A DNA stretch of 5,317 nucleotides from a bacterium (GTDB taxonomy: Bacteria; Bacteroidota; Ignavibacteria; Kapaibacteriales; Kapaibacteriaceae), in the NCBI GenBank assembly GCA_020050895.1, contig JAGVJW010000104.1, forward strand, positions 1 to 5,317, read 5' to 3'. The position numbers and the translations under genes are program-made. Positions within the stretch are counted from its first letter, which is position 1; each line of letters begins with the position of its first letter. The notes below the pieces were generated by a model, which had not been told where the DNA came from, did not search any database, and was given only the letters and a program-made list of their open reading frames with translations. Of the stretch, positions 1 through 4,957 are shown in pieces.

Positions 1-1
1 G

Positions 2-220
2 AAAAACCACGATAAAATGGGCATGGATTCAACGCAGCTCGTGTATGCCTGCCCCATGCATCCGGAAGTAAAAGGCAAGAAAGGCGACAAATGCCCGAAA
101 TGCGGCATGTTGATGGAGCCTGTAAAGCAGAAGGGTCATGAGAATGGCGATCACAAAGATGACGACCATGAGAATGACGATCACGATCATGAGGACGACA
201 ATCATGATCATGATAAATGA
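2..220 (+). CDS. Heavy-metal-binding domain protein with His/Asp-rich tail (5' partial)
   Basis: Small metal-binding protein, probably periplasmic. Counting from the ATG at 17, residues 10-33 carry the pattern Y-x-CPMHP, then a Gly/Lys spacer, then CPKCGM; C12, H15, C26 and C29 are the likely ligands. This is the heavy-metal-binding domain seen in copper/zinc efflux adaptors, P-type ATPases and small lipoproteins. The last 27 residues are almost entirely His, Asp, Glu and Asn, with eight His, and could be a metal sponge. The frame is open to the window edge: the five codons before ATG 17 read KNHDK, giving a KNHDKMGMD string like the His/Met-rich linker that precedes this domain in related lipoproteins. 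No SD site precedes ATG 17. I infer that the true start, and perhaps a signal peptide, lie upstream. Starting at 17 would give 67 residues. The metal cannot be assigned from sequence; copper is a guess. Confidence 0.75.
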   Translation, partial: KNHDKMGMDSTQLVYACPMHPEVKGKKGDKCPKCGMLMEPVKQKGHENGDHKDDDHENDDHDHEDDNHDHDK

Positions 221-264
221 TGCTAAATATTATTAGCTACAGACAACTCACATCAACCCGTCGC

Positions 265-375
265 TTATTTTTGGGCGAGCTCAGCCATGTTAATTTTATT
301 GGCTATTGCTTGCGCTGCGTCGATGCCGTTCTGTTGCGAACCGTCGATTTCAATATAGAACCGACCGGCAATACT
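265..375 (-). pseudogene. In-frame continuation of the lipoprotein gene beyond the stop at 376-378
   Basis: Directly after the TAA codon the same frame reads SIAGRFYIEIDG, then a helix-like segment (GIDAAQAIANKI) and MAELAQK, ending at TAA 265-267; 36 codons in all. A Gly-Arg-Phe-Tyr-x-Glu-x-Asp-Gly strand followed by an Ala/Ile helix is what I would expect at the end of this kind of domain, and it joins smoothly to GYKRVGKTDGRVNLS before the stop. The full frame 265-897 would encode 210 residues if the TAA were a sense codon; one substitution, for example CAA to TAA, explains it. The interruption is seen directly. That it is a recent nonsense mutation, rather than a sequencing error or readthrough, is inference. 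Confidence 0.6.
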
Positions 376-897
376 TTACGAAAGATTTACCCGTCCATCG
401 GTCTTCCCGACTCTCTTATACCCGCTAATTAGCGGGTTATCTGTTTGGAAGGTTTCTGATGTCTCGTTTTTATTCTCAATCTTCATCTTAAGTGCAAACA
501 TTGCCGTGGCCCCGGCAAATCCCACTTCGCTGTTGTTGTAGTCAGTAATGTTGACGTTAATCTCACCACCGTCGGGATTGGTGTATGTAACCTTGGCGTT
601 CGAATACGACATACCGGGAACGTCTACCGATCCTCCATCAGGTTCCTGCCTAGTATAGCCACTAATTGCTCCCGGTAGGAATTTCTGAAGCTCTTCGTAC
701 GGCATTGAAAGAGTGTCTCCACGCTGCACACGCTCCTTACGCAATTTTTGCATGTCGTCCATCGCTTTTGATGCATCGTCTGCCGACTCTGCAATGCTGT
801 TCATGTTTTGCACTACTTCCATGGCTTTCTGAGCATCGCCACCGCATGATATAACGAAGATTGCAAGCGTAAAAAACAGAATTACCTTGTTGAACAT
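376..897 (-). CDS. Putative lipoprotein of unknown function, apparently cut short by an in-frame stop
   Basis: I do not recognise a characterised family. The 173-residue product begins with a lipoprotein signal peptide: MFNK, a hydrophobic stretch, then the lipobox VISC with the acylated Cys at 18. Residues 22-58 are rich in Ala, Met, Asp and Lys and look helical, possibly coiled coil. After a linker, residues 66-173 form a Gly/Asn/Tyr-rich, probably beta-rich domain with GMSYSNAKVTY and INVNITDYN, typical of small exported Bacteroidota proteins. The start is supported by GGGAG (complement of 904-908) six bases before the ATG. The TAA at 376-378 is followed in the same frame by 36 more sense codons ending at a second TAA (265-267), and these look like the natural C-terminus (see the separate entry). 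The gene diverges from rel and converges on the metal-binding gene, so it is probably monocistronic. Membrane attachment is well supported; the role is unknown. Confidence 0.72.
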   Translation of the reverse strand: MFNKVILFFTLAIFVISCGGDAQKAMEVVQNMNSIAESADDASKAMDDMQKLRKERVQRGDTLSMPYEELQKFLPGAISGYTRQEPDGGSVDVPGMSYSNAKVTYTNPDGGEINVNITDYNNSEVGFAGATAMFALKMKIENKNETSETFQTDNPLISGYKRVGKTDGRVNLS

Positions 898-903
898 TAT
901 TTA

Positions 904-908
904 CTCCC
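904..908 (-). promoter_or_regulatory. Shine-Dalgarno site of the minus-strand lipoprotein gene
   Basis: Read on the minus strand this is GGGAG, six bases before the ATG whose first base is 897. It fixes the lipoprotein start, which also places the signal peptide correctly at the N-terminus. Confidence 0.6.
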
Positions 909-930
909 GGCGTGTACAAACTGGTTGAAT

Positions 931-990
931 TTGGGTATAAACCTACAAAGGTTTGACAAAGTATGGTACAGTGTATGAAAAAATGATGTA
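931..990. promoter_or_regulatory. Candidate divergent promoter/operator between the lipoprotein gene and rel
   Basis: A perfect inverted repeat, AAACCT (939-944) and AGGTTT (949-954) separated by ACAA, overlaps a consensus-like TTGACA (953-958) on the plus strand. The best -10 match downstream is TATGAA (974-979), at a short 15-base spacing. On the minus strand the same stretch gives TTGTCA followed by TATACC, also with short spacing. The repeat could be an operator shared by both genes. The hexamers are seen; their activity is inference, and the poor spacing keeps confidence low. In the rest of 898-1104 I see only the lipoprotein SD site and a purine-rich run near 1068-1076, too far from the rel start to act as its SD. 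Confidence 0.25.
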
Positions 991-1104
991 ACTTTTAAAG
1001 AACTATAGGGGTTAACTACCCGCGTCCATCACATTGGAACAAAGGTCACGGTTGCCAACAACATAACAGGGAAAGGCATTCGACCATTATTCGTCGCTAA
1101 TGAA

Positions 1105-3360
1105 ATGGCTCGTATAACAACAAAAATTAAAACTGAATCTGACATTTCTCAACATGAATTTGGCAGAGACGTCGAGGCAGATCTTAAGATTCTTCTCAAT
1201 GAAGGCAAGCGTCTACTTCCGCGTTTCAATGCTGTCCTTGTTGAAAAGGCATTCCGGTTTTGCGTCGAGGCTCACGTGCAGGATGTACGTGCCACTGGCG
1301 AGCCCTACTATACTCATCCCTTACATGTGGCGTTGATTGTTATCAGGGAAATTCCACTCGACGATGTAAGCGTGATGGCAGCATTGCTTCACGACGTTGT
1401 GGAAGACACCGAGTATTCGCTCAAAGATCTTGAGCACGAATTTGGCCACGAGGTTGCTGCCATTGTTGACGGAGCAACAAAAATCAGCGATGTTTTTGAA
1501 AGTCGAGTAATTACGCAGGCTGAGAACTACCGAAAGCTTCTCCTATCGCTTGTAAACGATGTCAGAGTCATCCTGATCAAATTCGCCGATCGCCTGCATA
1601 ACATGCGAACAATCGAAGGGTTGCCGCGTGAACGCCAGGAACGAATGGCTCGCGAGACGATGGATTTGTATGCCCCTTTCGCACACAGATTTGGTCTGGG
1701 AAATATTAAATGGGAACTCGAAGATTTAGCGTTTAAGGTACTTAATAAAGATGCTTACGATTCAATTAAGCGCCAATTGAACACAACCCGTCAGGAACGT
1801 ACGCAGTTTATTGAACGGTTTTCACGCCCTATAGAGGAGAAACTAAGAGAGCAAAATTTAAAGTTTGAAATTAGTGGCAGACCGAAACACCTTCACTCCA
1901 TCTACAAGAAGATGGTTACACAAGGAAAAACTCTGGATGAGTTGTACGATCTGTTTGCGGTAAGAATTATCCTTGAATCCGAAGACAACAATGACTGCTT
2001 CCTTGCATATGGTATAGTAACAGAGATTTATCGGCCGGTACCTGAGCGCTTTAAGAATTACATTTCCATGCCTAAGAAGAATGGTTATCGATCGCTACAT
2101 ACCACCGTGATTTCTTCGGACGGTAAACGGATCGAAGTGCAGATTCGGACTCGTGCCATGCACGATTTTGCAGAGCGAGGCGTAGCCGCTCATTTCCGAT
2201 ATAAGGCTAATGCAGGTGCAACAGCTTCGTGGATCGATAGTAAAGATCTTGAGGAATGGGCAAACTGGGTCAGGGATATATTCGAAAACGCTGGAGACCA
2301 GGCAGCAGAACAATTACTGGAAAGCTTTAAGCTCAACCTATACCAGGATGAGATCTATGTTTTTACCCCCAAAGGAGATTTGCGAATTCTTCCGAAGGGG
2401 GCTACACCAATAGACTTCGCCTTCGACATTCACTCACAGGTGGGTGCGCGATGTATCGGTGCAAAGGTGAATGGAAAGATTGTCCCGCTCGACCATATAC
2501 TGCAAACAGGTGACCAAGTTGAAATACTAACGAGCAGAAATCAGACTCCGCATAGAGACTGGGAACGGATTGCAGTTACTCACAAGGCAAAAACCCACAT
2601 CCGAAGAATTCTTAATGAGGAAAGAAGGAATCAGGTCTCTGCGGGAAGGGACATATGGGAAAAGCGAGCCCGAAAGGCAAACATTCATATCAATGATGAT
2701 GAGCTGGAGAAAATTAGTACACTGTTAAAGTTTGAAAATCGATCCGATTTCTTTGCTGCCTTGGGATCCGGTACACTCTCTCCGGATTCCGCCGTCGAGA
2801 TGGTGCAGGATAAGATCAAACCACAGGCTCAGGACGCAGAGATTAAGCCAGATGAGGCATTTTCTCTTAAACAATTTTATGATACTGCTCGCGAGAGCTC
2901 AAATGGCGTATTCATCGTGGGGAACGATGCTGGCACTTCGAAGGTGATGTTCTCTTATGCCCGATGTTGTAATCCTGTCCCAGGCGATGAAGTCATTGGC
3001 GTTGTAACAATAGGAAGTGGCATTAAAGTTCACAGAACATCATGTCATAATGTTCGGGATCTACAGGAAAAACTAAAACCACGCATCGTAGAACTACACT
3101 GGAGCAAGAAGTGGCATGGAGAATTTCTTGCTGCGGTGAAGATTACAGGAGACGATAGACCAGGAATGTTAAACGACATTACCAGCGCCGTCATATCTGT
3201 ACATAAAACCAACATCAGAGGCGTGAATATCGACGCATTCGATTCCTTATTTGAGGGCATACTTACTGTATATGTAACCGACACTGAACATTTAAGCAGA
3301 ATTTTCGACAAACTCAAGAAAATCAAGGGTGTCAGATCGGTTGAACGATTCGAAGGTTAG
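1105..3360 (+). CDS. rel: Bifunctional (p)ppGpp synthetase/hydrolase, RelA/SpoT (Rel) family
   Basis: Cytoplasmic stringent-response enzyme that transfers pyrophosphate from ATP to GDP/GTP to make (p)ppGpp, and hydrolyses it again. All long-RSH domains are present at normal length (751 residues). The HD hydrolase spans about 45-200, with THPLHVA (H71), the complete HDVVED motif (96-101) and DRLHNMR (D162), so hydrolysis should be active. The synthetase spans about 250-370, with GRPKH (258-262), NGYRSLHT (326-333) and EVQIRT (344-349, likely catalytic E344). TGS covers about 415-477. The Cys-containing domain has ARCCNPVPGD (619-628) and HRTSC (643-647). ACT covers about 673-751. The usual RxKD motif of bifunctional enzymes is RFKN here (315-318), an Asp-to-Asn change. 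ATG 1105 lacks a good SD site, but no other NTG start fits upstream in this frame before the stop at 1006-1008. An active synthetase is likely; the substitution is the only reservation. Confidence 0.96.
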   Translation: MARITTKIKTESDISQHEFGRDVEADLKILLNEGKRLLPRFNAVLVEKAFRFCVEAHVQDVRATGEPYYTHPLHVALIVIREIPLDDVSVMAALLHDVVEDTEYSLKDLEHEFGHEVAAIVDGATKISDVFESRVITQAENYRKLLLSLVNDVRVILIKFADRLHNMRTIEGLPRERQERMARETMDLYAPFAHRFGLGNIKWELEDLAFKVLNKDAYDSIKRQLNTTRQERTQFIERFSRPIEEKLREQNLKFEISGRPKHLHSIYKKMVTQGKTLDELYDLFAVRIILESEDNNDCFLAYGIVTEIYRPVPERFKNYISMPKKNGYRSLHTTVISSDGKRIEVQIRTRAMHDFAERGVAAHFRYKANAGATASWIDSKDLEEWANWVRDIFENAGDQAAEQLLESFKLNLYQDEIYVFTPKGDLRILPKGATPIDFAFDIHSQVGARCIGAKVNGKIVPLDHILQTGDQVEILTSRNQTPHRDWERIAVTHKAKTHIRRILNEERRNQVSAGRDIWEKRARKANIHINDDELEKISTLLKFENRSDFFAALGSGTLSPDSAVEMVQDKIKPQAQDAEIKPDEAFSLKQFYDTARESSNGVFIVGNDAGTSKVMFSYARCCNPVPGDEVIGVVTIGSGIKVHRTSCHNVRDLQEKLKPRIVELHWSKKWHGEFLAAVKITGDDRPGMLNDITSAVISVHKTNIRGVNIDAFDSLFEGILTVYVTDTEHLSRIFDKLKKIKGVRSVERFEG

Positions 3361-3388
3361 GTGCAAATTCCGGATACAGCTATATTTG
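3357..3388 (+). promoter_or_regulatory. Candidate Bacteroidota-type promoter for the nuoJK operon
   Basis: TATATTTG at 3381-3388 matches the Bacteroidota -7 consensus TAnnTTTG exactly. Exactly 20 bases upstream lies TTAG (3357-3360), one mismatch from the TTTG-like -33 element, and it overlaps the rel stop codon. Transcription would begin near 3395, leaving a leader of about 28 bases before nuoJ. If real, nuoJK can be expressed independently of rel. The match is seen; function, and use of this consensus in the organism, are inferred. Confidence 0.4.
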
Positions 3389-3412
3389 TTTTGCAATCGA
3401 GCGCCCCTTTGT

Positions 3413-3416
3413 AGGA
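3413..3416 (+). promoter_or_regulatory. Shine-Dalgarno site selecting the TTG start of nuoJ
   Basis: AGGA sits six bases before TTG 3423, the only well-placed start for a full-length NuoJ. The site lies inside an 11-base odd palindrome, GTAGG-A-CCTAC (3411-3421). With one central base it cannot fold into a hairpin alone, but it could be a protein-binding site or pair with another molecule. Confidence 0.55.
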
Positions 3417-3422
3417 CCTACG

Positions 3423-3944
3423 TTGAACTTACAAGTCATACTTTTTTCCGTCTTTGCCATCGGAGCTGTTGCATCCGCAATAGCAACCATCAGCAGCCGC
3501 AATCCAGTTGCTTCTGCAATGTCTCTTGTTGCTCACTTTTTCATGCTTGCAGGATTATACCTCACGCTTGAAGCTCAATTTGTTGCCGCTGTTCAGGTTC
3601 TGGTATACGCTGGCGCAATCATGGTGCTGGTAGTGTTTGTAATTCTTCTGCTCAATCTTGGTAAGGAACAACAGTTAGCGGAAAGGGGCAGCGTGATCAG
3701 ACTTACTCTTGGAAGTTTTACTGCCGGATTGTTTGCCTTGGTAATCGTTCTTGCACTGTTAGCAACACCAACAGGACTTAATCATTTAGCAAAAAATGCC
3801 GTTGAAATAGGAACCACTGAAGCTATCGGACAGAGTTTATTTACGCAATATTTATTCCCGTTCGAAGCTGTATCCCTGCTGCTGCTAGCTGCTCTTATTG
3901 GTGCCGTGATATTGGCAAAGAGAAGCATGAAGGAAGGCACCTGA
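3423..3944 (+). CDS. nuoJ: NADH-quinone oxidoreductase subunit J
   Basis: Integral membrane subunit of respiratory complex I, part of the link between the quinone-binding module and the proton-pumping arm. The 173 residues are close to the usual length. Hydrophobic segments appear near residues 3-23, 30-50, 52-77, 93-114 and 145-166, matching the family's five helices. Signature residues are SRNPV (25-29), LEAQFVAAVQVLVYAGAIMVL spread over 49-69 (the conserved third helix, which in known structures carries the bend involved in coupling), and FPFEAVSLLLLAALIGAVILAKR over 145-167. The start is TTG, supported by AGGA six bases upstream and by N-terminal alignment to the family. nuoK follows after two bases. 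The gene before it is rel, not nuoI, so the locus is rearranged relative to the classical nuo order. Confidence 0.93.
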   Translation: MNLQVILFSVFAIGAVASAIATISSRNPVASAMSLVAHFFMLAGLYLTLEAQFVAAVQVLVYAGAIMVLVVFVILLLNLGKEQQLAERGSVIRLTLGSFTAGLFALVIVLALLATPTGLNHLAKNAVEIGTTEAIGQSLFTQYLFPFEAVSLLLLAALIGAVILAKRSMKEGT

Positions 3945-3946
3945 CG

Positions 3947-4258
3947 ATGATAACATCAATACCTCTTGACTACTACTTGATTCTTTCGGCGTTTTTGTTT
4001 GTTACCGGGATAATCGGAGTAATCACTCGGCGCAATGCAATCATCATCTTCATGTCGATTGAGTTGATGCTCAACGCTGTGAACTTGTCAATGGTTGCTT
4101 TCTCGGCGTTTTCCGGAGACATTGCCGGGCAGATGTTTGTGTTTTTTATTATGGCAGTTGCTGCTGCCGAAGCAGCCGTTGGACTTGCGATTGTCCTAGC
4201 TCTGTTCAGACGAAAAAAATCAGTTTATGTCGATGAAGTAAACATTATGAAATGGTGA
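3947..4258 (+). CDS. nuoK: NADH-quinone oxidoreductase subunit K
   Basis: Small membrane subunit of complex I, homologous to MrpC of Na+/H+ antiporters and part of the proton channel region. The length of 103 residues is typical (about 100). Three transmembrane helices lie near 8-27, 31-53 and 62-87. Both essential membrane Glu residues are present: E39 in MSIELMLNAVNL and E75 in AAAEAAVGLA, equivalent to E36 and E72 of the E. coli protein. A strong SD (AGGAAGG, 3931-3937) lies nine bases before the ATG. The gene starts two bases after the nuoJ stop, so the two are translationally linked. The next gene is not nuoL but a thioredoxin-like lipoprotein beginning five bases downstream. The C-terminus (KSVYVDEVNIMKW) is slightly extended and polar. 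Confidence 0.95.
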   Translation: MITSIPLDYYLILSAFLFVTGIIGVITRRNAIIIFMSIELMLNAVNLSMVAFSAFSGDIAGQMFVFFIMAVAAAEAAVGLAIVLALFRRKKSVYVDEVNIMKW

Positions 4259-4259
4259 T
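4254..4259 (+). promoter_or_regulatory. Shine-Dalgarno site choosing the start of the thioredoxin-like lipoprotein
   Basis: GGTGAT can pair with the ATCACC segment near the 16S rRNA 3' end and lies four bases before ATG 4264. It overlaps the nuoK stop codon, typical of coupled genes. The alternative ATG 4252 has no SD and would add MVIN ahead of the signal peptide, so 4264 is preferred. Confidence 0.45.
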
Positions 4260-4263
4260 AAAC

Positions 4264-4755
4264 ATGTTTCGAATTCTTGCCTTTGTTGCCGTCGTTGCTC
4301 TCACTGCCTGTTCAACGCAGGGTCCTTCGGATACGGCCAAATTGCTCACCTACGATGAGCTTATTACAACTCCCGGATACGCATGGTTTCCGGCTGAAAT
4401 GTCTCTGTACACTCCGGATCAGGCGATGGTTGATACTATTGCCAAATACTATAACCCAGCTACACAGAAAATCTCCGTCTTCGTTTCGCCTACGTGTGCG
4501 TGCACAGGTTCCAAACGCTTGTTCCCCCGCACCATCAAGGCGCTGGTTGCTGCTGGAGTAGATATTAAGGTTATTGAATTTTGGTCTATGCGTACTGTTG
4601 CAGACATGCACCCGTATAGTTCCACGGTTTCCGTAAAGGAAATTCCAACAGTGGTTGTTCTCAACAACGGTGTTGAGTCTGGCAGGATCGAAGAGAGCAA
4701 TTTCACCGAAACTAATTCTGATACGTTAATTGCAAATGTGATTGCTCAGCGCTAA
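4264..4755 (+). CDS. Thioredoxin-like lipoprotein with CxC active-site motif
   Basis: Predicted membrane-anchored periplasmic thiol protein of 163 residues. The signal peptide MFRILAFVAVVALTAC ends in the lipobox LTAC, with the acylated Cys at 16. An unassigned segment (20-68) precedes a thioredoxin-like core: strand KISVFVSP (69-76), then TCACT with C78 and C80 at the position of the usual CxxC, a long helix, strand DIKVIEFW (100-107), and KEIPTVVVLNNG (125-136), which fits the cis-proline loop and following strands of thioredoxin folds. A CxC in place of CxxC suggests a disulfide isomerase/reductase or a metal-binding role rather than a classical thioredoxin; this is inference. A start at 4252 is also open, but ATG 4264 has the better SD and signal peptide. 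It lies five bases after nuoK and is probably in the same transcript, so a role in respiratory-complex or envelope protein maturation is possible but unproven. Confidence 0.72.
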   Translation: MFRILAFVAVVALTACSTQGPSDTAKLLTYDELITTPGYAWFPAEMSLYTPDQAMVDTIAKYYNPATQKISVFVSPTCACTGSKRLFPRTIKALVAAGVDIKVIEFWSMRTVADMHPYSSTVSVKEIPTVVVLNNGVESGRIEESNFTETNSDTLIANVIAQR

Positions 4756-4786
4756 GGCAATTCTCAGCAGGTTAGGCTACCCCCCA

Positions 4787-4801
4787 ATATCTCTTTGATA
4801 T
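4787..4801. repeat. Short AT-rich inverted repeat downstream of the nuoJK operon
   Basis: ATATC (4787-4791) and GATAT (4797-4801) flank a five-base loop, TCTTT. The stem is only five weak pairs with no run of T after it, so I do not call it a terminator. It is the first of three consecutive inverted repeats in this gap. Confidence 0.3.
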
Positions 4802-4806
4802 GAGGC

Positions 4807-4827
4807 GCAGATGGTTTATCTATCTGC
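4807..4827. repeat. Inverted repeat (possible hairpin), 8-bp stem
   Basis: GCAGATGG (4807-4814) pairs with CTATCTGC (4820-4827) through seven Watson-Crick pairs and one G-U pair, around a five-base loop TTTAT. It lies 51 bases after the lipoprotein stop and could form an RNA hairpin ending or stabilising the nuoJK message. There is no T-tract after it, so intrinsic termination is uncertain. Confidence 0.45.
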
Positions 4828-4831
4828 AACT

Positions 4832-4869
4832 AGAGTCAGTGCACATGCGTTGCAACGGTAACGGACTCT
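4832..4869. repeat. Long inverted repeat enclosing a 10-bp palindrome
   Basis: AGAGTCAGT (4832-4840) is complementary to ACGGACTCT (4861-4869) at eight of nine positions, with one A-G mismatch. The 20-base interior contains the perfect palindrome CGTTGCAACG (4848-4857). The outer and inner symmetries are centred two bases apart. It could be an RNA structure or an operator for a dimeric regulator upstream of the DUF4397 gene. Symmetry is seen; function is unknown. Confidence 0.45.
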
Positions 4870-4944
4870 CTGCAATGCAGTCTGTAATACAATAATTTGT
4901 TTGTAAGGGGCATGTACATTGTTCTGTATCGCCGCTGCACTACT

Positions 4945-4951
4945 AGAGGAG
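4945..4951 (+). promoter_or_regulatory. Strong Shine-Dalgarno site of the DUF4397-type gene
   Basis: AGAGGAG ends six bases before ATG 4958 and is the best SD in the window. It fixes this start over in-frame upstream codons such as TTG 4919. Confidence 0.65.
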
Positions 4952-4957
4952 AACCGT

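Noticed and set aside
29..211. Minus-strand open frame opposite the metal-binding gene, rich in Ile/Val/Met
   Set aside because: It is the complement of His/Asp-rich codons (CAT/GAT read as ATG/ATC), so its hydrophobic look is an artefact.
222..237. GCTAA ... TTAGC as a terminator between the convergent genes
   Set aside because: Only a five-pair stem, AT-rich, with no T-tract on either side; too weak to call.
217..432. Plus-strand open frame of about 71 codons after the metal-binding gene
   Set aside because: It lies antisense to the C-terminal continuation of the lipoprotein gene, has no domain-like features, and is explained as a shadow of that frame.
265..897. Alternative genetic code or general stop-codon reassignment to explain the in-frame TAA
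   Set aside because: The other genes end at TAA, TAG or TGA at family-appropriate lengths, so the code appears standard.
1007..1021. GGGGTTAACTACCC as an inverted repeat upstream of rel
   Set aside because: The arms match only over about three bases when aligned strictly; not distinguishable from chance.
1100..1117. Five-codon frame (MKWLV) overlapping the rel start, as a possible regulatory leader peptide
   Set aside because: No SD site, and such short frames occur readily by chance; nothing links it to control of rel.
3045..3326. Minus-strand open frame of 93 codons inside rel
   Set aside because: It is antisense to the well-conserved Cys-rich and ACT regions of Rel and is a shadow frame.
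4312..4706. Two minus-strand open frames opposite the thioredoxin-like gene
   Set aside because: The plus-strand frame has a lipobox, thioredoxin motifs and operon spacing; the antisense frames have no recognisable features.
4252..4755. Earlier ATG at 4252 as the start of the thioredoxin-like lipoprotein
   Set aside because: No SD in front of it, and it adds MVIN to an already complete signal peptide; ATG 4264 has GGTGAT at good spacing.
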